Below, piece by piece: positions 49,901 to 61,611 of a stretch of 64,000 nucleotides of DNA. The notes under the pieces were generated by a model. That model saw nothing but the letters and a program-made list of their open reading frames with translations, did not search any database and had not been told where the DNA came from. This DNA comes from Nilaparvata lugens (taxonomy: Eukaryota > Arthropoda > Insecta > Hemiptera > Delphacidae), in NCBI RefSeq assembly GCF_014356525.2, contig NC_052505.1:17244135-17308134 (forward strand), written 5' to 3'. The stretch's first letter is position 1. Each line of letters starts with the position of its first letter. The translations under genes and the position numbers were made by a program.

Positions 49901-51221
49901 ATGTTGAAAATATGTATTTTTTAAAGGTATTAACTTGAAATTATGGGTGATAAGGATTCGCGATTTGTGATTGATTTAACGGATTTAACGGATTAAATGA
50001 CCAGTCAAGAAATAGTAAAACCTGCATCAGAACCAGGTCAAACTCTAAGATCCGATGCCAAAGTCAGGGTTGGAAGACGAATTATTACAGAAGATCAGTG
50101 TGCTTGGATTTGGTGAGCTCACATGAGATCACAAGTTTTTGGGACACTTTGTAGAATGTATTTAGTTATTCATTGGAATTTTACGTCATTAATCAGTAGA
50201 ATCTATTTTTATTGGATTTATCAAAGCTTTGATGTATTTTAAACTGTTGTCTAGAAGCACAGATCCAATCCTAATAAAGAAGGTTAATTGATTCTTATAC
50301 AGAGTAGGTAGTATTTTAGCTTTATATGCCAAAATATCAGGGCATTTGAATGTAAATTTCAGATAAACAACTTACAACAGCTACAAATAATCAAATTGAG
50401 GCTGTTGATATTGAGAAATCAATAATTGCTTTCATTAATAGATCCAAACTAACAATTTATGTCTCTGAATGATTGATAAAAATTCAAGCTCAATCCTTTT
50501 AAAGACAGAAACGATGAATTTGAATTTTGCAGAGACTATAAAATTAAAATTTCAATTGATTCTGTACATTTGAAAAGAATCATTGAGCTTATACAGAGTC
50601 AAAAGAAAAAAGAAATTTATGCTAATTATGACAGTGAACATCGACGAAAAGTATTTCAATGCTGTAGTATTTAAAATTATTTGTGGAAATATACAAAATT
50701 CTTAGGTTTTCTAACAACATTAAATTCTTCCATCTAAATGATCTGATCAAGTTAATTTGAACTGAATGATGAGAAATGGCTCCAATATACAAAAACAGTA
50801 ATTACTAAAGTGATTCATTCAAAAAATGATTTGATAATTGACTGTTACTGGTGCGCGCGGCTCTGACTCTACTAGCCGTTCTATAAAATTTGGGCTCGCT
50901 CACTCATCTACAAAATATTTAACAAATATTCAACGAATATTTTTAGAAAAGAGCCCTCTCACACACCCGCACCAAACTACAGCTGTTACAGCCACGAGCA
51001 CACAATAATGGTACCATCAGAACGAGGTAACCCAGAAGAAAATTTCGAAACATGATTTGACTCATCAATAAGAATATTGATACATTGAAATGTGGTACAT
51101 AAACTCAACATACAAACTAAACTAAATAACAATTAAAAACTTAATTCTAATTACAACATATAACAATATTTCACTTGACATTTTCTTGAAAAGAAAATGG
51201 GGTACTATGAAAATGAGGATA
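46948..51221. other. AT-rich intron, nothing recognised except one hairpin
   Basis: No coding frame or known repeat. A hairpin at 48675-48714 (GGAGAGAA with TTCTCTCC) shares loop sequence with one at 57570-57610. A GC-richer patch at 50850-51000 (GGTGCGCGCGGCTCTG) is unexplained. Confidence 0.5.
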
Positions 51222-52120
51222 CTTTAGTGAGGTCCACATTATAATGGCAGAGAAGAAAGATGAGAAAACATCGTTGCCGATTCTCTGACTTCCGGATACT
51301 TTAGTGAGGTCCACATTATAATGGCAGTGAAGAAATATGAGAAAACATCGTTGCCGATTCTCTGATACCGGTTTATCTGATGTAATATTAACTGTTCATT
51401 CTTGTTTAAAATCATGCATAATCATATTATTTGATCGTCAAGAAAAATAATATTCTTTTCAATGACTAAATAATACATTTTCATGATTGAGATTATATAT
51501 TTTGTTAATAAATAATATTTCTACATTGTTAAAAAACGGTCTGGAAACAGTGCGGAGGTGGTAGAGAACAGCGCTATCTGCTTTGTCGAATAATAATAGT
51601 AATTTGTATGACTTTTATTAGTTTGCCTTATTTCTTCCGTCAATTCCATTTCCTTACCCCGTAACTCCCCCACAAACTATATACCAATATTCAAAGTTTG
51701 TAAGGATCGCCTGTTTTTAGTCCGTAAAGTCCTGTCCGTTTTCTCCCGATTTGTTTGTCTTTTAGTAAGTGTAATTTTTAGATGCACGGGGAACTGGTCC
51801 ATTGCATCCAATCCAGGTGGAGAGAACGCCTCCTATTGACTACTGGCCACCTTGAAAGTGAAGAATTTAGGAAACTAAATCGTTTCGTAAACTCTGCACC
51901 GCAAGGTAGAAGAGGCTTCGATTAAGTAAGAATGGCTTTTATTGATGGGGATTTCCTGACGGAAATTCCTCCTCGCCTAAATATATCATTTTATTAAGCT
52001 GAAAATGGGCCCTACGTCTATCATACTTCAGCTGGGACAACAGTTTAACTTGCCCATTTGTCGAATGATAGCAACCCCAATGTTAATCAAATACTGCCAT
52101 TATAACGTGCACCTCACTAC
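51222..52120. mobile_element. TAGTGAGG-family element, copy with doubled left end
   Basis: The left terminus TTTAGTGAGGTCCACATTAT is present twice, at 51223 and 51299, as a tandem of about 76 bp that also includes ACATCGTTGCCGATTCTCTG. The right terminus GCCATTATAACGTGCACCTC ends near 52120. The interior has no transposase frame. Confidence 0.65.
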
Positions 52121-52226
52121 AATTCTATTAGTTACAAATCACAACCGTTTCCCAGTAACCAATCGATATAGATGGCAGTGCAGGTGAAATTTAAATGTAG
52201 ATATGGTAGGACAGACCGCGACTAAC

Positions 52227-52469
52227 CTGGTAGTCGAGAATGGAGAAGCCAAGGCCGCGTTCGCCCTTGAGCAGTTCGATGATGTGCGGCTCCGAGCTCC
52301 ACATGGCCAGGCCGGTGAGCGGCTCCAGCGAGCGAGACTTGAGCTTGGAGAGGCTCGGGTCGGTGGTGACAGTGGCGGTCGCCGTTGAAGCAAGGGAGCC
52401 GTCCGATTTGGCCTTCACCAGCCGCTCCATTGCCGGGATCAGGTTTTGCAAACTGCCACCCAGAAGATT
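52227..52469 (-). CDS. Patj: Multi-PDZ scaffold gene, exon 4 (linker and start of second PDZ domain)
   Basis: Eighty-one codons: NLLGGSLQNLIPAMERLVKA, a serine- and threonine-rich linker, LAMWSSEPHIIELLKGERG and the canonical carboxylate-binding loop GLGFSILDYQ. The LAMW..HIEL..G.+GLGFSILDYQ string is a signature of the MUPP1/INADL/Patj family directly before the RSLVPGG PDZ domain. The acceptor is TTTTTGTCGTAG|AAT and the donor CAG|GTTAGT, both phase 0. The linker between the two PDZ domains is about as short as in the mammalian proteins. Confidence 0.9.
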
Positions 52470-53384
52470 CTACGACAAAAACGATCAGTTAACATTGGCT
52501 TGAAATCAAATTTATTTCCATTCTAAAAACAAAAACAAAAAACTACAATACTGTATTACTAAAAATTACTAATAATTGACATATCGCTGGCCCAGCTCAG
52601 CACTACTACAACTCAAAAATCCAAGTTTTGAAAAAAAGGCAATTCTATGTTTCGAATCATTACTATGAATTGTGCATTGCACATGGAATGTTGATTTCTC
52701 CCATGTAGAAGTATAATATTCTTGGACTTAGTTGAGTGTAGCTCTGGAAAGAGGAAGGAAAGCTGAGTAAAATGATGTAGAAATCTCAAAAATGATATTT
52801 TTTGAGTTGTAGCACTGCTGAATTATTACTAAACATGAATAACAAAAGAAACCTATGAAAAATTTCTCCCAATACAGCAATTTTTATTAATATTATTTAT
52901 GTTTTATTTTATGTGATTTTTTTTGTTTTGATTATTACTATTAGTTTTTTATGTTTTATTATTACCATTTAGTTAGATTTATTACTATTTCGATTAGCAT
53001 CAAACATGAGAATATTACACCTAATATAAATAACACCTGGTAAAGTGTTACAATTGGGAGCAATATTAATCGGACGGAGATCTACAGGGTGTTTAGGAAC
53101 TCCCTACAAATACTGTAGGGCATTGTTCCTGGGTAAGAAACATATCTAAATATCATATTTAAATTGTCCGGAAGTCTTGACTCACACAGCGGCCATTTTG
53201 CTTTTTTCACTTATTATTTTTTTTCTTAATTATCAAACATACATACATTTACATTATTTTTTTCTTACATGATTAAACATACGATATTAGTTTATATTAA
53301 GTTCTGTAGGCTGCCGCCCAGTGGATTCCACGCCAAAACAAGCATATACTGTCAATGACACCAAAGAAAAACAAGAAAAAAAAC
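52470..53384. other. Intron sequence; possible transposon end at 53090
   Basis: AT-rich. ACAGGGTGTTTAGGAACTCC at 53092 resembles a Tc1/mariner-style terminus, as does ACAGGGTGATCAAGAAGTCC near 28959, but no matching right end was found. Confidence 0.35.
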
Positions 53385-53386
53385 TA

Positions 53387-54221
53387 TAGTGAGGTCCACA
53401 TTATAATGGCAGTGTACGATTGACAATACTGTTGCTGTCTTTTCCTATCATACATACAACAAAACAGATAGCACTATCTCTCTCTCTCGCTTTGCAATGT
53501 TGTCTATTTGCCAGAATGTATTATTTTTACTTTTGACAGTGACTGTACAAAAGTGGACAAACCATTCTCAGCCGAAATTTTTTTCTTCATTCTATCAAAA
53601 TATTTGAGTCGTATAATTGATTTAAAATGTATTTTTGAAACAATTAAATAGTTTTTAAACATTACCGTATGAGAAACACAAATTAAAATCCTGAAATGAC
53701 ATTTTAAAAGTTGATAACTAACCATCTCAGACTTCATCCATGCTTCAGTTAGCCTACACGTATAGGTTAGACCTACTCGTACCGGTATAAATAATATTGA
53801 AAAGTTATTTCAGAATTAATCTATTGAAATTACTTATTTTTAAATGGGATATCTATTTTTCTATTATTTTTAAAAGAAATTGGAATAGAATACCTACCAA
53901 ATAACTTAATTTCTGTTGTTTTGAAATTCAGATTGTTGTATCACAGCTTTTTAAATAAGCCGCCATTTCAGGTTTGTATAAAAATAAAAATCTGATCTCA
54001 GTTATTAAAGCAAATTTTTGAATCAAATTGTGAAAAAATATATTTTCTTGATCAATTTGACATTAATTGATTATTTTAACAAGAAAATGATAATTATTAT
54101 TAGATTAAATTTAATGGGATGAATTGAGTAACAGCTGTGTACAGTCAGTGGCAGAATGGAGGGACTAGGCAACGTTTTTCTCCTATCTTTCTTCACTGCC
54201 ATTATAACGTGGACCTCACTA
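53387..54221. mobile_element. TAGTGAGG-family element, complete, 835 bp
   Basis: TAGTGAGGTCCACATTATAA at the left and TTATAACGTGGACCTCACTA at the right, flanked by TA on both sides (53385-53386 and 54222-54223), the Tc1/mariner-type target. Internal CAAAACAGATAGCACTATCT is shared with other copies. No transposase frame: a non-autonomous element. Confidence 0.85.
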
Positions 54222-54242
54222 TAGATCTGGTGGAATCACGTA

Positions 54243-54468
54243 TAGTGAGGTCCACGTTATAATAAAAGTATTTGTTCAGCTTTGGTTTTGCAATCCTTGT
54301 CTATCATTCGACAAAGCCGGTGGTACTATCCTTTTCTAGGTCCACAACGATGCCAATTATGTTTTTGACAGTGTAGTAATATAATTAATTAATGCAGAGA
54401 ATCGGCATCGCTATTCTCCTATTATTTAGGAGAATGGACACAGGTCCATTATAACGTGGACCTCACTA
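54243..54468. mobile_element. TAGTGAGG-family element, short, 226 bp
   Basis: TAGTGAGGTCCACGTTATAA and TTATAACGTGGACCTCACTA are perfect inverted ends, flanked by TA at 54241-54242 and 54469-54470. It lies 21 bp from the previous element. This is the family's smallest copy here and has the cleanest ends. Confidence 0.9.
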
Positions 54469-55015
54469 TATCAGTTTAAAGAAATGATTCAATTACTTCA
54501 TTTATGTAGATTACAATATAGACAGGCTTAATAGACTAATAGCTTACAACATAGCACACTTTTAATACAATGAAAAGTAGATATGAATTGGGAATATTAA
54601 AGAATAAAAGATAAGATGCAATTTGAAACTGCAAGATATAATATATAACATATAGATATATATAATATTATTAGTTCATCAGAGATTGACAATAGTGTAA
54701 CAACCGAAACGGTCTTTCTAAGTATCAATAAATCTGTGGTTTTTGACACTATCTTAGTATATTTTTATTTAATATAATATGTTTGTATCCACACAAATTG
54801 GCGGAGGTTTGAACAGCTAGGCGTTCATTCTTGGAAGAGAATATCCAAAAATATCCTCAAGAATGCATTCACAGTACTTCAGTCCTGAACTTGACATGAT
54901 GCACTCCACTTGAGCTCCGCGCAAACTATGTTGATTTATGCATCATATTTAAAATAAATAAATAAATTATAGATAAAAAATAGAGAATAAATTAATTAAA
55001 ATGAACAAAACTTAC
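54469..55015. other. Intron sequence, nothing recognised
   Basis: AT-rich, between the short TAGTGAGG element and exon 3. Confidence 0.5.
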
Positions 55016-55180
55016 TCTGGCAGCGAAGGCGGCGCGATCCTGCGATGTGTCAATGAGACGGCCGAATCCGGGGGCGTCACCCTTCCTGCGCGCGCACACC
55101 ATACGCACGTGCATCGGCAGGTCCTTGAGAATGGTGACTACTTCGATGTGATTCATACCCAGCAGCCGATGTCCGTTCAC
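55016..55180 (-). CDS. Patj: Multi-PDZ scaffold gene, exon 3 (end of first PDZ domain)
   Basis: Fifty-five codons: VNGHRLLGMNHIEVVTILKD, LPMHVRMVCARRKGDAPGFG and RLIDTSQDRAAFAAR. This is the second half of the PDZ domain begun in exon 2: helix alpha-B (NHIEVVTILKDLP) and the last strand (VRMVCAR), closely following the LLG.NH..VV.ILK.LP...MVC.R pattern of MUPP1 and INADL. The histidine at the start of the helix (NHIEVV) occupies the position that in class I PDZ domains contacts a Ser/Thr at ligand position -2. Acceptor GTGATGCAG|GTG, donor AGA|GTAAGT, phase 0 at both ends. Confidence 0.92.
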
Positions 55181-55543
55181 CTGCATCACAATCACAAACT
55201 TATTAGCTCATCAGCAAACATATTCTTATTATTATAGGATTAAGTTTGTTTTTCGGTAATTCTTCAAAATTATATTTGTAATATGTGAATATTTCCTATT
55301 TTAGTTATAATAATGTAAAATATTTCTTCTATGTTCAGTTTTGAAGCATCTAAATTTGAAAATCTACTTTGTGAAAATACTTTGAGACTGAAAATTTTGT
55401 AAATAATTGAAGAAATACAAGACTTAACCTATTTCGGACTATGTGTGTAAAATCTGACAAAGCATTATTGGAACGGTTCCACTTGTTACTCGTTCCGTTA
55501 CTACGTAGACATCATGTCGTCATTTTCCGTCTGCGCTGTCCGG

Positions 55544-55551
55544 TGACGTCA
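55544..55551. promoter_or_regulatory. Perfect CRE palindrome
   Basis: TGACGTCA in a locally GC-rich context (GTCCGGTGACGTCACAGTCA). This is the consensus binding site of CREB/ATF factors. Function is not shown. Confidence 0.4.
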
Positions 55552-56354
55552 CAGTCACGGTTCTACGGCACTGCTAGATTCAAGTTGGTTTCTATACTTT
55601 TCGTCGTGTTGTTTGTCGTTTCAATTTAATATTTGTACTATTCGATTTTTTGGAATTTATTTTGTCTTTAGGCATCTTACTTTCTTGATATTTGTTACTT
55701 TTTCACCAAACGTTTGTAAACGTGTTACTTACGTTTCTAACACATCCGGCATGTCCCTTTTTTCAACCGAGCATTAGCTTTTTCCTTGTCTTTCAATGGA
55801 GTCTAGTCGGTGTGTGCACATCTCGCGCCCGGTCTAAACTTTTCATCCAAATTCATCTGATCTACGGAACGTTTTTAAAAGTGAATTATTCTTTCAAATT
55901 AATTCGTTTATTCTATTCTTCAATTGTGATTCAATTATTCATCGATTTCTTCACTTATTTACTCTGATAAACTTTGTCAAAATTGCAACCTCGTGTGGGC
56001 GTCAATTGCCATTCTTCTAACAATTGGCTTCACCTCGTGTAACTCAAACTTTCAAGTTCATCATCTCTACCGTTTGGAAATCAATCTAAAAATCCACAAC
56101 TTGAAGGTCGGATTATTCGTTTGGAATTCTACATGCTCCTGCTTACATTTCACTGGGGGATTTGCCTGCTGTGGTGGACGCTTCCATTCTTGTCATCGCA
56201 TGGCCAGATCAATCGTCGCTTGCTGATGTTCTGTTCCTTTGGGTATTGCGGATTCATTGCCTGTCTGCCTGGCTGCATCTCCTCTTCAAAATTTTATTCA
56301 GGTTACGTAAATCGTTCTATTCAATTTCATTTACGTATGTATTACATAATGTTT

Positions 56355-57142
56355 TATTGATGTCTATCTTGACATTCAATTCACTAAGGCCACCGACGCC
56401 TATTAATTGTTTTATTGATGTCTATCTTGACATTCAATTCACTAAGGCCACCGACGCCTATTAATTATTCTATTGATGTCTATCTTGACATTCAATTCAC
56501 TGAGGCCACCGACGCTATTAATTGATCTGTTGATGTCTATCTTGACATTCAAATCACTGAAGGCCTATGCCGCCTATATAATTGTACTCAATATTAACAA
56601 CTATTTTCATTGGATTTGACAGCTACCCTTGGCTTTACAAGTGATATTTTAAGGCCACTGACGCCTATTAATTATCTATTGATGTCTATCTTGACATTCA
56701 ATTCACTGAGGCCACCGACGCCTATTAATTGATCTATTGATGTCTATCTTGACATTCAATTCACTGAGGCCACCGACGCCTATTAATTGATCTATTGATG
56801 TCTATCTTGACATTCAATTCACTGAGGCCACTGACGCCTATTAATTGTTCTATTGATGTCTATCTTGACATTCAATTCACTGAGGCCACCGACGCCTATT
56901 AATTGTTCAATTGATGTCTAACTTGACATTTAATTTACTGAAGGCCTATGCCGCCTATATTTTAATGTACTCTATTTGTTGAGCACTATCTACAGCTTAT
57001 TGTCATTTATTATTATTCCTTTTGTCAATTGATGTCTAACTTGACATTTAATTTACTGAAGGCCTTTGCCGCCTATATTTTAATGTATTCTATTTGTTGA
57101 GCACTATCTACAGCTTATTGTCATTTATTATTATTCCTTTTG
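56355..57142 (+). repeat. Tandem array, ten units of about 60 bp
   Basis: TTGATGTCTATCTTGACATT occurs ten times with minor changes, mostly followed by CACTGAGGCCACCGACGCCT and ATTAATT. Within each unit TGATGTC/GACATT and AGGC/GCCT are short inverted pairs. Two longer units carry CTGAAGGCCTATGCCGCC and are themselves duplicated over about 100 bp (from about 56920 and 57030). Confidence 0.9.
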
Positions 57143-57734
57143 TAAATCATTAAGATTGAATTTTGCAGCAGTAGCTTTTTCATTATAGCACTCAATTTAT
57201 ATTCGCATTCAGGTATCATTTATAATATCTTTTGATTATTGTCAGGCTTCAATGGTCATTAATGTCATTGACCCAATGTCATTTAAATTTTGTATTTCTC
57301 TAACGTTTTTATCACATGTTGTAATTATCCCAAGATTTTCGACTCAATCTACTTACAATTGTTTTTGTATGTGGCCATCTGCTATTATTATTTTATTATT
57401 ATTAAATCTCATCTGTGACTCATTTGGTCTTTTATTGGCGTACTTACCACACTTCAGCTATCAGTATTTTTATGCACAGAATTCAAAGATTTATTTGTAG
57501 ATATTAATACCAACTATCATTCACAGTCCACGCCCTGACTTTGGATTCTGTCAATGTGTTATCTAATTTGGGAGAGGAATAGCACAAGATTACCTTATTT
57601 TTCCTCTCCCTATCATTTTGATACTGCACTTATTGTATAAATGAGTTAAGAATAAATTAATGAACAAATATTAGCATCTTGAAATGCCATTCTATTATAA
57701 TTCAAGTTATTTAAGTCAGTCAATCAAGTTATTA

Positions 57735-58100
57735 TAGTGTGGTCCAATGGCAGTATTTGATTGACATTGGTGTTGCTATCCTAGTCTATCATTACACAAA
57801 GCAGATAGCGCAACCCTTTTATAGCGCCGTAATGTTGCCAGATCGGTTTTTCAATATATAAATATGATCGATTAACCAAATATTCAATGTCAATTATGAA
57901 AGTTTATTGTTTAATCATTGACAAATAATATATTTTCTCGGCGAATAGAATATAATTGATTATTTTTAACACCACTGAACAGAATTAATATTATATCAGA
58001 TAGACCGGTATCAGCTATCATCTATAGAAGGCAGTGGCATAGAGCAATGTTGCAATGCAGTTCTATATTTCTTCACTGCCATTATGACGTGGACCTCACA
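57735..58100. mobile_element. TAGTGAGG-family element, diverged copy
   Basis: Left end TAGTGTGGTCC with a small deletion, right end CCATTATGACGTGGACCTCA. The interior includes CTATCATTACACAAAGCAGA and TTATAGCGCCGTAATGTTGC. About 366 bp, older than the copies near 54 kb. Confidence 0.75.
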
Positions 58101-58338
58101 ACAGAGTGGTGACAATGAGCAAGACAAACGACTCAAGTCGTAAGGTCCCGAGACTAGAGTATCCGCGACTAAAATCGTACGATTTGAGTCACGCTGATGT
58201 AAATATTTATTACAGAATGCAGTAGCTCCAGTAGCAACGGGTAATGGTTTCTGTTTCTCAAAATATTATTCTTTCTCAGATAAGTATAACTGAAAGTACC
58301 TTACGTCACAGGTCCGTAAACGGAAATTCACAGCATAA

Positions 58339-58395
58339 GTACTAGTAGTTCTGTGAACAGTAGACCTCACGCAGTATTCTTATCCACAAGTACCA
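58339..58395 (+). repeat. Dispersed repeat family X, copy 3, first part
   Basis: ACTAGTAGTTCTGTGAACAG through CACAAGTACC, nearly identical to 51-110. The family sequence is then interrupted by about 480 bp and resumes at 58876. Confidence 0.75.
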
Positions 58396-58664
58396 GATGT
58401 CAACTGTTTTAAATATTAACAAACTCAGTTTACGTTTGAGTTTGTATTCCATCTGATATAATTCATCCAGTTCCGTGATGATCTTCTATCTGATGAAAAT
58501 TATTTTTTTAGAATCAAAAATATTATAATTTCTCCCATTATTTAGTTCATTTGTTTTTTTTATTCACCTATTAAATTATTTTTTCGAATGTGAGAATATT
58601 GATACTGATGGGCATGCATAATAATACCATGACTGCCAAACAAAATATTGAAACCCAAGACCTA

Positions 58665-58850
58665 AAGCAGCGATTAGACCAAATTTATTTAAAAAATGTT
58701 ATAACTCAATCCTTTTAGATTATATTAGATTGAACATAACTTATCATACACTTGATGAACATATGTGTTTGTCAACTTCCGTTCAATCTAATAGAATCTA
58801 TAAGGATTAAGTTATAACCATTTTGTAATAACTTTGGTGTAAACCCAGCT
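58665..58850. mobile_element. Miniature inverted-repeat element, AGCTGCGTTTACACC family, copy 3
   Basis: Diverged left end (AGCAGCGATTAGACC), well-kept right end (ACTTTGGTGTAAACCCAGCT) and the same interior stem. It lies within the stretch that separates the two parts of repeat X copy 3. Confidence 0.8.
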
Positions 58851-58875
58851 TAAGATGCATACCTCTTTAATGTCT

Positions 58876-59228
58876 TTGATTGAACTATAGACCTTATACA
58901 ATACAGTAATAGACTGGCTTCTCCACACATCTGTGTAATCACTTGTCAGCTGATTTATGATGTAATTCTATAGTCTGATTTTTACTCTAATATTGGCGTA
59001 TGAAGGAGCTCCTTTTTCCTTTTATATTATCCTTGAAATGCAAAATTTCCAAAAAACCTTGTATATACGTCGACGCGCAATTTAAAAAGAAACATACCTG
59101 TCAAATTTAATGAAAATCTATTACCGCGTTTCGCCGTAAATGCGCACATAAAACATATAAACATTTAAACATTAAGAGAAATGCCAAACCGTCGACTTGA
59201 ATCTTAGACCTCACTTCTTTCGGTCAAT
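58876..59228 (+). repeat. Dispersed repeat family X, copy 3, second part
   Basis: Resumes at TGAACTATAGACCTTAT, matching 110-470 of copy 1, and ends at CACTTCTTTCGGTCAAT. Confidence 0.75.
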
Positions 59229-59485
59229 GATAATTCTGCCCTCACCTTCGTTACCTCAAATACCGTTACCGGACTGTAACGTGAACTTCGTTTTAGGCAT
59301 GTACAATTATAGGCTACTCGTGCGGTAAATTACTGTTACCGGACTTGTGATGTAAAGTACTAATTGAAGAGACTTGAGATATTTGAACTTTACTGTTGAA
59401 AAGTTCCACAACATCAATATTCACTCTAAAAACTTTATCAAAGTAGCATACTAATTTTATTTATCGTGTATAGTATTATGCTGAC

Positions 59486-59660
59486 CTCGAGCAGTTCGTC
59501 TCCCGATCTTAGTTTGTTGTTCTGACCGACGGGGCCCTCGGCCAGGATGGAGCGGATGTAGTGTGCGGCCGTCACCTCCTGGCCGTCCTCCACGTCCACC
59601 GTGCCCTCCAGGCTGATGCCCCAGGGCGCCGCCCTCGCCAAACTTGCACAGCTGGCCAAC
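59486..59660 (-). CDS. Patj: Multi-PDZ scaffold gene, exon 2 (first half of first PDZ domain), frameshifted
   Basis: After the acceptor TGTTGCAG it reads VGQLCKFGEGGALG. It continues one frame over as ISLEGTVDVEDGQEVTAAHY, IRSILAEGPVGQNNKLRSGD and ELLE, ending at a GTCAGC donor. GALGISLEGT is the carboxylate-binding loop and GPVG...L.SGDELLE the middle of the domain, nearly as in MUPP1. The exon is 175 bases; 174 (58 codons) would be needed for phase 0, which all other exons obey. The excess is one base in the four-C run 59619-59622 (four G on the coding strand), so this is most likely a sequencing error, or else an allele-specific frameshift. Confidence 0.9.
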
Positions 59661-59863
59661 CTGCAACACGTCAATCATTGAAGCAATGGACATTCATCCA
59701 TTATGAACCAGGTGGAAATAGTAATCTATTTAAAACGACCTGAGATTGACATTCATCTCGAAATAAAATGGAACTAGATATGATAATGATCACCATTCTA
59801 AGATGAAATGATAATGAAATGAAATCGAAAACAAAAATACCCATATGTCACAGAAAATTCATA

Positions 59864-60842
59864 GTGGTGCAGATGGATCGGGTGGGTTTAAAATACTTGT
59901 CAAACTGTCAATTATTTATTGTTCAAGGTATTGGATTGAAATGAAGTTCAAAACGTGTAGTTACAATGAAAGTTAATCAACAAAAAATTAGTTGAGTTGG
60001 TTTTAAAAGTCTACATCCATTATATGCCCTCCTTCCCGAGCGGAGCATTCTTGTGGCGGAGACAGACTGGTTGAAAAATAGTCGTCCGCAACGAACCGGA
60101 ATGATTTGCTAATAACCTTGAAATAGGAGAGATCGCTTTGGGTCTTCACATTGTTGATTCTTGGACCCAATAACTTTTCGATTCTATTACAAAAAATATT
60201 ATTATTTTTGGTCGTAGAATCAAAACTCAAACTTTTATGGACTCAGTGAGCCGAATAGATTATTATAATGTTAGAAAAAATATTTCGAAATTGACGATTG
60301 AAGTTTTTTGATATAGGGAAACAATAAGTAGGCAAACAAAGGCTAGTGACCCTCTGAAAGTTGTGAAGAATGGGTTCCGGTGACTAAACTATACCAGTAT
60401 GAGCGGTTGTATGCAGAAGCATTACTATCGCTCTCTTCTGAAAATAGGACAGGTTCTATTTTGTGGCAAGATTTTTCTATCACTGTTGACAGTCTGAAGA
60501 CTTACATTTAAAAAGCACAACATGTTCCATCTTTTTGGGAACTATCGGCCGACGAAAAATCAACAGTGTGAAGCCAGCCTTGGATTCGGCTCTTAACGTT
60601 CCGCATTGCCCATTCAGCACATCACCACGAATCAATCACCACACTTACGACATGGCTGGGCAATATGTAGTTCCAACAAGACAGGGCAACTGCCCTGCAC
60701 AAAACGCTGGAAGCTTTACGCACTCTGTTCCCTGGCTGTTTAATTTCCCGTAATGATCTCACGGACCTCAATCCATCCAATACATTTATAATTGACAGTT
60801 TTTCGAGTATTTTAAATCATCCGCTCCATCTGTGCCACCCTG
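59864..60842 (+). pseudogene. Mariner-like element, copy 2, with both termini
   Basis: The termini GGTGCAGATGGA..TTTAAAATACT (left) and the complement of AGTATTTTAAATCATCCGCT with CCATCTGTGCCACC (right) are inverted repeats of about 46 bp. TA lies on both sides (59862-59863 and 60843-60844). The transposase is mostly gone: from 60665 the plus strand reads M-stop-FQQDRATALHKTLEALRT then LFPGCLISRNDLTD, the block around the second catalytic Asp, with TAG in place of the usual Trp codon. The central domain is deleted. Confidence 0.85.
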
Positions 60843-61611
60843 TACTATGTAAATTATCACACCGTTCCTCAGATTGATAATAATTTGAATACGGCTACTG
60901 CAGCTTAGGCAAAGCTCTTCAACAGACTATAACTCAGAAATTGATTTGTTAAGCTGATTAAGACTATGCTGAGATAAAAAGCTGATTCAAAATCGAGTTG
61001 AAAGTTTTGAAATAGCATGCAATTTTAATCAAAATATTAGTTCCAGTATTCATCAAAATCCAAGTGACGAAAATAACAATTTGAGCAGATTATCATAGAC
61101 AGACTTAATAATAATGTAACAGCCAATACACTTCCAGAAATTTAATACGATAGATTACAAGATTACTAAGATTTAAATCAATGGTTAACAACAAGCAAAG
61201 TTTGTTATATCTCTTTAGCATGAAAATACTGTAGCATAAATTGTTCTAAAATATCTCAAAACTTTGATTTTATTTTATTGAATTCAAGGAAGCCGTTTGA
61301 ATAATAACGGAATGATAAATGGAATAAAATCTTTCAAGAATAATAATACAAATACTCTTGTTAAGAATGATGTTTATGACAGTAGAAATTGGAGGAACTT
61401 GTTCTTCATGATTATTTATTTATAATGACAATAGGTTAATATGTTTTCACGTCCGAGAGATGCAATGAAAGCAAATGTGAATGAGATGCAAAAGTAGGGA
61501 TCAACAAGAATTTATCAACTTTATTCTCAGAAGATCTCGTGACGTAAAGGCTAATGTCCCTTCAATAGTTCATCACTCAGTCTGGAGAACGGACTACAGT
61601 TATATAAACCA
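60843..61611. other. Intron sequence, nothing recognised
   Basis: AT-rich, between the mariner-like remnant and the left arm of the palindrome. The arm may extend into it; the window edge prevents a check. Confidence 0.45.

Larger units (their letters stand above)
55440..57660 (+). other. Unclassified repeat-bearing block inside intron 2
   Basis: A block unlike the AT-rich intron around it. It opens with a moderately GC-rich part including a perfect CRE palindrome TGACGTCA (55544-55551). It then has ten tandem units (56355-57142) and closes with a 10-bp stem GGGAGAGGAA/TTCCTCTCCC (57570-57610) followed by an AATAAA at about 57650. Promoter-like start, tandem middle and polyadenylation-like end suggest a transcription unit, perhaps an LTR or other retroelement derivative. 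No protein is recognised in any frame. Confidence 0.35.
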
